64,000 nucleotides of DNA from Beta vulgaris subsp. vulgaris (taxonomy: Eukaryota; Streptophyta; Magnoliopsida; Caryophyllales; Amaranthaceae). Below, in pieces: positions 49,155 to 59,200 of the stretch (within the stretch, counting starts at the first letter, position 1; the number at the start of each line of letters is the position of its first letter). The translations under genes were made by a program, and so were the position numbers. The notes beneath the pieces were generated by a model. That model was not told where the DNA came from, ran no database searches, and worked only from the letters and a program-made list of their open reading frames with translations. The stretch spans positions 21,359,571 to 21,423,570 of the forward strand of contig NC_079209.1 of the NCBI RefSeq assembly GCF_026745355.1, read 5' to 3'.

Positions 49155-49490
49155 CTAACCTCTACTTTCTCTCACTTTCTCCTTCTTCTTCATGGCATCA
49201 TATCCACACTGCCCCTTACTTTCCAAACAAGCTGTGCAGTTATAAGCCTTCCAGTTCAGCAACACTCCACTTTCTAACATATCTATTATTCTCCCATTTT
49301 TCATATCCTCATCATTATATGGAACTTCAATAACAACACCATTACACTGTCCCACCAAATCCTGCAGTTTCGAATCATTCCTATACATTGCTAAGCTCCC
49401 ACATTTCACCCTTTTTTCCTTATTCTCTTCCTTATCAAATGGCGATTTTTGCGTACACCATTTTTCTTCTAATTTTCGTTGGTTTTTATC
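49155..49490 (-). pseudogene. Captured receptor-like kinase ectodomain fragment
   Basis: Open on the minus strand. Residues include KWCTQKSPFDKEE, VKCGSLAMYRND, LVGQCNGVVIEVPYND, ESGVLLNWKAYNCTACLESK and GQCGYD. The spaced Cys and the C-x2-C-x5-G-x-CGY ending resemble the Cys-rich extracellular module (WAK-associated/GUB type) of LRK10-like and WAK-like kinases, which sits outside the cell. No signal peptide, membrane segment or kinase is present, so it is one captured exon. It stops at a TAG next to the minisatellite. Confidence 0.6.
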
Positions 49491-49549
49491 GTCAAATGGC
49501 GCCGAAATTCAAACCCAAAATCTTCTCTAAGAAATTTCATGAGAGTACG

Positions 49550-49855
49550 TAACATCAATACATCATGAACCATGTTCATACAAATACAATCAACTCCAAC
49601 GTACGTAGTCCTCACTATATATAGCAACCTTGAATCATCACAACTTCACACCAAATTCTCTCATTTGTCCTGCTGTCGTAGCCATATTAATCTTGCTCAG
49701 TACTACGACAGGTTATATTCTTTGGTTTTGCTTATTGTTTTAGAGTCTTTGTGGACATAATATTTCTTGGCTAACATTCTTTCCATGGCGGATTTTGAGA
49801 AGGTTACGAAGAAGAAGGTTTCTTTTCTCCTTTGCTGTATATTATAGTACTGGGC
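49550..49855 (+). pseudogene. Captured promoter, 5' UTR and first codons of a second gene
   Basis: TATA box CACTATATATAGC at ~49612-49624, then a CA-rich leader and an ATG (CCATGGCGG, ~49785) starting MADFEKVTKKKVSFLLCCI before a stop. The tail resembles the start of a basic cytosolic or membrane protein but is too short to name. Plus strand, opposite to the kinase fragment. Confidence 0.4.
49610..49626 (+). promoter_or_regulatory. Candidate TATA box inside the Pack-MULE
   Basis: CTCACTATATATAGCAACC, well placed ahead of the captured leader. It could drive transcription outward through the right terminus into unit I. Confidence 0.4.
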
Positions 49856-50886
49856 TCAGCCCGTCTGACGAGAATATTAGGTCAGACGGTCTGACCCAAT
49901 ACTTTCACTTTTTTTTATTTATGAAGCTATATGTCAGAGAAAAATATTAATTATAATTATAAGAATAAAATAATTTTGCAGATTCTTTCCCCCGATTCAG
50001 ATCTTGACAGAGAGTTGCTCTTGAGATGATCTTTTATTTACGATGCCAGATGTAAGTCAATGGAGAGAGATGCGTTGGAACAGGCATGGGCGTAAACAAC
50101 CTTTATACGATCAGATACAATACCTTTACAATGCGTGCAGATTGCATGAGTTTGTTGACATAAAAGTCAAACGGAGAGAAATTAGTATATTTTGAGTTAC
50201 TTATTGCAAGGTAATTTTAAATACAGCTACTGATATATTAGATGACAGTCATGTTCATTTTAATTTGGAGCTACTTATCTTTCGCGTTCACCCGTTGAGC
50301 ATATGAATCGCCACTGGCGTGAAGCAAAATACACTACATTGCTCTACATGTTGACATCAAAATTGTAGCGTCAACCCCATTTGTCTTGTAATGCATATAA
50401 TAATTTTATCCTATATGCGATTATTATACTACTCATTCTCATAATACAACAAATAAAACTTAAAAGTATTTAAATAGTAAATATTAATAATTATAATTTT
50501 CGACTAAAAATCATCAAAAATGTCGAAATAAAAACAATTCGACAATATAAAAAGATTCGGATTATATAAAATATTTTCGGACCAAAAAAAATTTCGGACC
50601 AAAAAATTTTGGACAAAAAATTTCGGACCAAACTTGACCAACTAATTAACTAGGAACTTGAAAAGTTGCTCATGAGATGCCCTTCATTTTCGGAGCAAAA
50701 AAAAATTCGGACCAAAAAGTTCCCAATGAACATGCTTGCATCAATATTCCATACAAACATGATATTAATCTGATAAATAAATCTCATACTTAACATGTTC
50801 GTAGCAATCATATAATAACTGACATAGTGCCCATACATTATACTATGTAACTTTCCTTCCTAAAATCATAATACTACATCAAACAA

Positions 50887-52530
50887 GTACGTAGTCTTTG
50901 AAGACAAATTTGATTGGTCACCTTTAATCAACTTTAGAAGTCGCTTACATAGAAATCTCCGCTTTAAACAACTAATAGAATATATTGGATCTTTTATTTT
51001 GTTTTCAATTTAGTTACTTACAAATAAATTAGACTATTGGAGGATAATCATTTGGTTTTGGATTTTTGCTAAAGACTTTCGAGTATTTTTTAATACGTTG
51101 AGTGGATAAGTTTCTATAACTTGATTATTTGCATGGTTTTAATTGTGTTAGGCTACTCATACAACTGCGACTGGGCAGCCTAGCACAGGTTCAGGGAGCT
51201 CTTCTGGTATTTCGAAGGCGAAACTCACATCGATTTTTTTGATGTAGTCAAACAGTTATCAGCAACTATACCATCCTCAAAACCCCACCGCCTGAGGTTA
51301 AAGTACATGAATTCAATCTACCGCTTCAGTCTTATCCGCAAGTAGCTTATCGATTTTCAATTGGGGTATGTGTTTTTTTTTGTGCAGTGTTCTCGAACAT
51401 TTTGTTTGACAATAGATTTCCATCCAGCCTGCAAGCCGCTTATCTGCGAAAACAGCTACTATATCCACTGGTTGGCTATAAGTTCTGAACGGGCTAAAGA
51501 TATTCAGATGGCGTTTGACACTCAGGTAGTGACTCTAACATATCATGAATTTTTTTATTTATGAAGCTATATGTCAGAGAAAAATATTAATTATAATTAT
51601 AAGAATAAAATAATTTTGCAGATTCCTTCCCCTGATTCAGATCTTGACAGAGAGTTGCTCTTGAGATGCCTTTTTATTTACGATGCCAGATGTAAGTCAA
51701 TGGAGAGAGATGCGTTGGAACAGACATGAGCGTAAACAACCTTTATACGATCAGATACAATACCTTTACAATGCGTGCAGATTGCATGAGTTTGTTGACA
51801 TAAAAGTCAAACGGAGAGAAATTGGTATATTTTGAGTTATTTATTGCAAGTTGATTCTAAATACAGCTACTGATATTTTAGATAACAATCATGTTCGCGT
51901 TCACCTGTTGAGCATAGGAATCGCCACTGGCGTGAAGCAAAATACACTACATTGCTCTACATGTTGACATCAAAATTGTAGCGTCAACCCCATTTGTCTT
52001 GTAAGCTTTTAAATGACCGATGCATATAATATTTTTATCCTATATGCCATTATTATACTACCCATTCTCACAATACAACAAATAAAACTTAAAAAAATTT
52101 AAATAGTAAATATTAATAATTATAATTTTCGACTAAAAATCATCAAAAATGTCGAAATAAAAAAAATTCGACAATATAAAAAGATTCGGACTATATAAAA
52201 TATTTTCGGACCAAAAAAAATTTCGGACCAAAAAATTTCGGACCAAAAAATTTCGGACCAAAAAATTTCGAACAAAAAAATTCGGATAAAACAAGACCAA
52301 CTAATGAACTAGGAACTTGAAAGGTTGCTCTTGAGATGCCTTTCATTTTCGGACCAAAAAGTTCCCAACGAACATGCTTGCATCAATATTCCATACAAAC
52401 ATGATATTAATCTGATAAATAAATCTCATACTTAACATGTTCGTAGCAATCATATAATAACTGACATAGTCCCCATACATGATACTATATAACTTTCCTT
52501 CCAAAAATCATGATACTACATCAAACAACA
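50887..52530 (+). repeat. Array unit J (trimer position 2)
   Basis: 1644 bp with the D/G/J marks. Like unit D, and unlike G, it has lost 'aacacattggtatgt' at its start. Confidence 0.9.
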
Positions 52531-53270
52531 CATTGGTATGTACGTAATCTTTGAAGACAAATTTGATTGGTCACCTTTAATCAACTTTAGAAGTCGCTTA
52601 CATAGAAATCTCCGCTTTAAACAACTAATAAAGTATATTGGATCTTTTATTTTGTTTTCAATTTAGTTATTTACAAATAAATTCGACTATTGGAGGATAA
52701 TTATTTGGTTTTGGACTTTTGCTAAAAACTTTCGAGTATTTTTTAATACGTTGAGTGGATAAGTTTCTATAACTTGATTATTTGCATGGTTTTAATTGTG
52801 TTAGGCTACTCATACAACTGCGACTGGGCAGCCACATTCAGCACAGGTTCAGGGAGCTCTTATGGTATTTACGATGCCAGATGTAAGTCAATGGAGAGAG
52901 ATGTGTTGGAACAGGCATGGACGTAAGCAACCTTTATTCGATCAAACACAATACCTTTACAATGCGTGCAAATTGCATGAGTTTGTTGACATAAAAGTCA
53001 AACAGGGAGAAATTGGTATATCTTGAGTTACTTATTGCAAGTTGATTCTAAATATAGTTACTGATATTTTAGATGACAGTCATGTTCATTTTATTTTGGA
53101 GCTACTTATCTTTCGCGTTCACCTGTTGAGTATAAGAATCGCCACTTGTGTGAAGCAAAATACCCTACATTGCTCTACATGTCGACATCAAAATTGAAGC
53201 GTCAACCCCATTTGTCTTGTAAGCTCCTAGATGACCGATGGATATAATATTTTTACTACATCAAACAACA
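52531..53270 (+). repeat. Array unit K (truncated trimer position 3)
   Basis: 740 bp. The first half carries the E/H marks. An internal deletion then joins exon piece 1 ('agctcttatggtattt') directly to the end of exon piece 3 ('acgatgccagatgtaagtc'). The two breakpoint regions share short TATTT-like microhomology. Confidence 0.85.
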
Positions 53271-54022
53271 CATTGATATGTATGTACTCTGTGAAGACAA
53301 ATTGATAGGTCACCTGTAATCAACTTTAGAAGTCGCCTACATAGAAATCTCCACTTTAAATAACTAATGGAATATATTGGAGGTTTTATTTTGTTTTCAA
53401 TTTAGTTATTTACAAATAAATTGGACTATTGGAGGATAATTATTTGGTTTTGGACTTTTGGCTAAAGACTATTTTTTAATACGTTGAGTGGATAAGTTTC
53501 TATAACTTGATTATTTGCATGGTTTTAATTGTGTTAGGCTACTCATACAACTGCCACTGGGCAACCACATTCAGCACAGGTTCAGGGAGCTCTTCTGGTA
53601 TTTCCAAGGCGAAACTCACATGGCTTGATGTAGTCAAACAGTTACCAGCAACTATGCCATCCTCAAAACCCCACCGCCTGAGGTGAAAGTACACGAATTC
53701 AATCTACCGCTTCAGACTTATCCGCAAGTAGTGTATCGATTTTCAATTGGGGTATATTTTTTTAATTAACTTAAAAAGCTTATAAAATATAACTAATTTT
53801 TTATCTAATGAAATAAGAAAGTCTTCTATAGGCGTGTGAATACAACTCTTTTTGTGCAGTGTGCTCGCACATTTTGTTTAACAATAGGTTTCCATCCAGC
53901 CTGCAAGCCGTTTATCTGCGAAAACAGCTATTATATCCACTTGTTGGTTGTAGGTCCTGAACCGGCTAAAGATATTCAGATGACGTTTGACACTCAGGTA
54001 AGTGACTCTAACATATCATGGA
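53271..54022 (+). repeat. Array unit L (right edge type, truncated)
   Basis: Shares with unit A the long intron, CTCACATGGCTTGATGTAGTC and ACTCTGTGAAGACAAATTGAT. It stops in the intron after exon piece 2 ('taacatatcatggat'), where the next element begins. The rest of the unit does not resume, so this is the array edge. Confidence 0.85.
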
Positions 54023-54023
54023 T

Positions 54024-54851
54024 AAATTTCCTCAGGTACCCCTGAGGTTTGACGTAATTCCCAAATTACCCCTCACATTTGGGGAATTCCTCAAATACCC
54101 CCGAGGTTTGTGTTTGGGTGTAAAATACCCTTACTCTTGACGGAACCCTAACACCGTTAACTTTTTTTTCTCTTTCTTCAGTTTCTCTCCTTCCTCCCAC
54201 CCTCCTCCATGGATGAATCTCCAAGCTTTCTCTCTCCTCCCACCATCCTCCAAACTTTCCCCAATTTTCTCGCAGCTCCTGCCTCGACCGCCGCTCGCCG
54301 GAGTTTCGTCGGCCACCAGCATCCTCGTACTCTCTCTCTCCTTCGTCGCACTCTCTCTCCTTCGTCGCACTCTCTCTCTCTCGCTCCTCTCCTTCGTCGA
54401 GCTGCTATACGGACAGCACCACCTGCGACCCGCGCGCGCCACACTGTCGGAGACCACCGCTGCTGCTCGCTTGCCGTTCGCCGGAGCTCGCAACTCTCTC
54501 TCGCCTCACTCGTGGTCTTCCCCCACAGCCCCCACCCCAACCCGTCCAAATCGACGAAGGAGAGGAGCGAGAGAGAGAGTGCGACGAAGGAGAGAGAGTA
54601 CGAGGATGCTGGTGGCCGACGAAGCTCCGGCGAGCGGCGGCCGAGGCAGGGGGGCGACTGAGCGCGACGCAGGGGGTGGGGGGAAGGGGAGGTGGTGGGG
54701 GTTAGGTGGTTAGGGCTTTAGAGTGGGGTGGGAGGAGAGAGAAAGCTTCCATGTTCATCAATGGAGGATGATGGATGGAGAGAGAAAAAGAAAATTAGGG
54801 AGAAGGAGAGGAAAACCTAACGGCGTTAGGTTTCCATCCATAGTAAGGGTA
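54024..54851. mobile_element. Non-autonomous element with GC-rich cargo, right end damaged
   Basis: The left part (54024-54165) has 'ctcaggtacccctgaggttt' and ATACCCTTACTCTTGACGG, then CCCTAACACCGTTAAC. The right part, read in reverse, gives ATACCCTTACTATGGATGG and CCTAACGCCGTTAGG, so the two ends form inverted repeats. The outer ~80 bp of the right end is missing where the Stowaway MITE begins. The interior is GC-rich (CTCCTTCGTCG, CGCCGGAGC) in both orientations around ~54300-54640. The 120-166 codon frames there overlap on both strands and look like a palindromic captured fragment. Confidence 0.6.
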
Positions 54852-54853
54852 TA

Positions 54854-55110
54854 CTACATCTGTTTTTATTTAGTTGCAACGTTTTGACTTTCACGCTTGC
54901 CAATGTACAATTTCAAATCGTTTTATCTCTAATTGTATGTAAGTAAAAATTATAAAAATTTGATATTATGAAAGCTTACATCGAAACGAATCAAACAAGA
55001 CCCCACATGACTATATTTTGTTTAACATATAAATCAATAAATGTGGTCAAATAAGAGAACATAAATAGTGCAATTTGTCAAACGTTGCAACTAAAAAAGA
55101 ACGGAGGTAG
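54854..55110. mobile_element. Stowaway-like MITE, 257 bp
   Basis: Left end CTACATCTGTTTTTATTTAG and right end (other strand) CTACCTCCGTTCTTTTTTAG, then both read TTGCAACGTTT. TA on each side. Confidence 0.88.
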
Positions 55111-55112
55111 TA

Positions 55113-56222
55113 TAAGATAAAGAGGATTCCCTTGCCAAAAGAGGTAGAAATTGAAGATCTTTTTTGCAAGGGATTAATATCGAATCCCTATTTCAAAGGT
55201 GAAAGGAGTCCTATAACCAATAGGCCAATGTTGATCCTCAAATATCAAACTTTATAGAAAATGAAGAGATGAGAAACAAGATCTTATACCCTCTTTGTTC
55301 CTCATGTTTGCCTCATTTTTCTTTTCAATGCCTCTAAAAGATTGTATCATTTTATAATGATCACAAAAGACTACAACTTTACTCTAGCATTCATCTATTT
55401 GTTTCCACCATTTTTATCTTTCATCAACTCAATCCAACCAAAAATATAAAATTAATCAAAACACAACAGGGCAGAAACAAAGAATATAGAATCATCAAAA
55501 TTAATACACCTTTTGTCCCGAAAAGATAGCAACACTTCAAAACATAATATTATATCGAGACACATTTAAAACCACACCATCTTGTTTTTACGTAATTTCA
55601 GAGTAAATCTAATCATAAAAATAAGACTAGTTTGAGTAATATCGCCATTTAGCCCTCATCTTGTCCTTCCTGTCAAATACCGACTACATTAAAACTAGGC
55701 TTGCCTACTTAATCACTTATACAGTTGCTCTATGGCCCTGGCAGTTGTACAAGATAAAGTCATATGAAAGGTTCTTTCAGTTCAAACTCAAATCGAAAAT
55801 ATGAGCAGCACATTGTAAGTCCCACGATTAGTGAACAGCAAATCAAGGCAAGACTGGAAAGGTTGAGTTTCTATAATTTTTTTATAAGCCAAGATACACT
55901 TGAGAATTACAATAGCTACATATGACGAACAGAAGTACACAACAGAAATGTTTCTATTATCATTGCCAAAGCTTAAAGTATAGTGATGAAAGGCCTAATC
56001 ATTTACAAGTCATCTGCAAAATTCAAGTCATCTGCAAAATCATACTAGCCAACTTTTATGTCACCTAAGTACCTGAGCTGATGCGGACACCAAAATTTCT
56101 TTTGAATCGAATGCATGCAAAACTTTTTTACGTCGCAGCGTCTGACACCAAAAAAAAACTTATGTCTGACACTAGTAGTCGAGTCTGAGATATACAGCCT
56201 AAAAAGTGTTTCAACTGAAGCA
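55113..56222. other. Intergenic, downstream of the host gene
   Basis: AT-rich with no coding frame of note. The part next to 56222 is probably the 3' UTR and terminator of the minus-strand host gene; no clear poly(A) signal could be chosen. Confidence 0.4.
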
Positions 56223-59200
56223 TCAAATTTCCGTTCCTTCAATTTCAGGCAACTCGTCTTGGGATGGAGCTGCAGAAGTTGAACCATGGGTAAGTTCTGA
56301 TCCTTGACCCTGTTAACAAGAACAGTTAGAAAACATGAAATCTTTTCATCTGCACATTAATCAAACATGGCTCTGCCAAGGAAAGTTTGGATACATGGAC
56401 TGGAGTCCCTAGCCTTATGATTCGAGGTGAAGGAGCTCCAACACTCGAGCCCCTAATTGTACTGCCTACAAAATTTGATGTATTTGCATTTTTTTATTGT
56501 TTAGGGATGAAAATCATACAATCAAAGCTGGAATTCATGAGATTTCATATACTAGACCTTTACAGGTCTCCCTCAAACAATCTTAACATATTGGCATAAG
56601 CTTCCAGTTGGAGGGAAAGAAAGCTATACCAAATACCTCATTCTTAAACGATAAAGTTACAAAGGAACACGAATCAGTTTTATAATTATGCTATCCATAG
56701 ATTTCATTGAATTCAGTGCGAAGTCAAGCTCTCTCTGGTACGGCCACAATAATGGAGACCGATTATGGGTCATATGCATGGAAGAATGTTGAGTTTTTCA
56801 CGTGCTTAGCAGTTCAAGCATCTTCTAGGTTCAAGTACAAATTCGAAAGTGAAAATCTCGACATCACGAAAGAGAAGGCTAACGGATCTAGCATACTAAA
56901 AATTGAGAATTTAGAAATGTCAGTAAAATTGAAAATTTACAAATGTCACAACTATGCCCAAGGATCTTACCTGTTTTGTGTCACTAACAAAATTTGTATA
57001 GCCAAGGTCTTCTCATCCCTAAATGGGATCCTAAAGTCCCAACCTATTTTGCCATTGCCCAACAGTCACAGGAGCTTAATCTCTTGTATGGTTACTGTTA
57101 GTTTGATTGCTGCAATTCGAGCCCAAAGGTTACAGGTGAGGCTCAGATCAAGAAAGCGAGGAAAATTTAACCAGGCAAGTGATGTCAGGCAACCATATGA
57201 GGGGATAATGATCAATGGATATTGGTACTGTCGCTGCGCAGCAAGCAAAGTATTGAGGATTCAGTCCTTTGAGCATGAAAATATTGATCACAAGATGGGG
57301 AAAATTTTCAGGTAATAGATAAGTCACGTGCAAATTTCTGCTCATTTTCCAGTTGCAAGTGATAAGGGAGGATATGATGAGCCCTCAAAATTTTAGCATA
57401 AGGAACCAAAATGTATACTAGGACATTTTTGCTTATAGTGGCCTAAGGAAAAAGATTGTTGTATGGCACTACCAAGAAGCAAGCACGGGAGTCGGGGGGC
57501 TCCAGCAAAATAAGAAATTGAGAGGGTGCTACGAAATGGTGATCTTTCGTATAAAAAGAAGAAAAGAAAGTCTCAGAAAATGGCTCCAAGATAGCTAGGA
57601 CTAAAAGTAAGAGACATGAAAACTTCAATTACTTCAAGCTGAAAGTGACATTTTGGAGATTAAGAGACACTTACAAGAATATGTGGTTTCTTTTGGAGAT
57701 ACATTTTTGAGAGAAAATGCCGGAAAATTTGACGACAAAAAGTTTATCATGTGCTAGGTCTTGCAATCTGAAATTTTACGCTTGAAGGGACATGATTGGT
57801 TAGATAAAGGACTTGGGATCCCCATAATTTAAGTGCAATATGAGCTCACAGGAGCATTGACCAATCGAGCCACTAGATCTGAAAACTATTAGAATACTAA
57901 GATCACTAGATCTAATGGACAACAGGCCAGCAAACCACTTAACAAAAAGCAGAATGGCAGACATATATTTATCATCAATATGAAGGAATCATGGAATAAA
58001 AACTCGGCCATTCTATTACGTAATGCCCATTATTTAACCTATATTAAACTTGTCGTTCCGCGAATTGTCATTATGTAACGCCCCCATGTCTGTTACATAA
58101 TGCTGACAAGTCACATTAGAATTCTTTTTTCCCGTTAATTACGTTACTTGTCAGAATTGGCCAAAAGACAGAAAGGAACAACATACATTGCGATAAGAAA
58201 AACACAATGTGCACACAACAAAGAAGTGAGAAGGTGACTTAAGCTTTCAAGTTGGGTAATGTATATGAGTTAGTGTTTCTTTACATGAATAATACGATAA
58301 AACACTCATGTTTTAAGTAATTATTCATTCAACATATATATAACCCAAGCATATGATAGGTTTAGTCATAATATTGAAGGAATACATGTTAAGCTCCAGA
58401 TGCAAAGTTGAGATTAATAATTTGTTTATGTGACTTTTAAAAAATTCCACGCCGTGTATAACCACGCTCTGTTCCATTCATCCATTGCAACGCTTCAGCC
58501 GTCATCGTAACCGACACCGCCAACAGACCTGCATTCGTGATTTTCACAAGAATACTAGCTAAAACAGAGAACAAAAGAATCCACTACCAAAGGTTTTCAC
58601 TAACAACAAAACAGATTTGTGAAGTGGAAAATCCTTCAATTACAAGAGCTACCACTTTAAACCTTCTCTACATATATCTTTCCCTTCTATAGCAAAATTA
58701 AAACCAGTTTCTTTCACCGCAAATTTATTGTTTCAATAGGTTTTTTGTAAGTCCTGCCTCACATTGACAATAACCCAAGAGTCACTCTTCTCTACATTTC
58801 ACTACTGAAGAGCACCTTTTATACACCAATGATGAAAACCCAGGTCATTCTTCTCCATAAACTTCACACAATGCCAACTCAAAATATGATATTTTTCCTC
58901 ACCACCTATGACCTCACTCCACAAACCTAGCAATGCTATTATTATTTTTTCGGTTAGATGCTATTATTTTGACCACATACACATAAGAGATGTTGCCAGC
59001 ATCTCTGGTCATGGAATTTTTGGTTTTCAGTGCCCAAGGCAGTTCTCTTGCTGTTGATTTGGCCATGCGCTGATTCAGGAGCTCCTTCCTTAGTCTAGGA
59101 ATTTTACTTTCAATTTGTACTCTCTTTATTCCAAAGATATTTAGCTTGACTATTAGGGTAAAACTTATAAATACTATACCATAAAGCACAAACACTACAT

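Larger units (their letters stand above)
48467..49908. mobile_element. Pack-MULE, 1442 bp, same family as the 16.1 kb MULE
   Basis: Perfect 9-bp TSD (TTTTTTTTA at 48458-48466 and 49909-49917). Left end GAGAACGTATTGTGTCGGAC and right end GTCTGACCCAATACTTTCAC match the large MULE. There is no transposase. Cargo: TTTCAG-type minisatellite in two opposing arms, a receptor-kinase ectodomain fragment (-), and a promoter plus first-exon fragment (+). Confidence 0.93.
47817..50886 (+). repeat. Array unit I (trimer position 1), with Pack-MULE
   Basis: 1619 bp net of the Pack-MULE at 48467-49908, exactly the length of unit C. Carries the C/F/I marks. The insertion lies in the T run created by the class-specific deletion. 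Confidence 0.9.
17025..54022 (+). repeat. Tandem array of a gene-fragment unit (12 units A-L)
   Basis: The ~1.65 kb unit recurs head to tail. Recurrent landmarks are 'gcatggttttaattgtgtta', CACCGCCTGAGGTTAAA, 'ctgcgaaaacagctactat', CAGATCTTGACAGAGAGTTG and an AT-rich zone with iterated AATTTCGGACC. Each full unit holds the same three small exon-like pieces with intact AG/GT borders. The first (~190 bp) contains peptide VVKQLSATMPSSKPHRLRLK. The second (~140 bp) contains CARTFCLTIGFHPACKPFIC. The third (~75 bp) contains PDSDLDRELLL. I do not recognise the protein. The pieces cannot be spliced in one frame in these copies, so they are probably non-coding copies of an exon cluster. Net of insertions the array is ~18 kb. 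Edge units A and L keep a longer intron that internal units lack. Confidence 0.93.

Noticed and set aside
48415..49158. 247-codon plus-strand frame with TERKESP repeats and the 140-codon minus-strand frame opposite it
   Set aside because: The 21-bp minisatellite period is a multiple of three, so any frame without a stop in one unit stays open. No domain, start context or splice signal.
54178..54713. Four overlapping 120-166 codon frames on both strands
   Set aside because: GC-rich, partly palindromic cargo of a non-autonomous element, with mutually overlapping frames and no family match.
56707..57315. 202-codon plus-strand frame in the host-gene intron
   Set aside because: No recognisable domain, AT-biased codon use, and it lies wholly in an intron with good splice borders. 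Kept only as a note.
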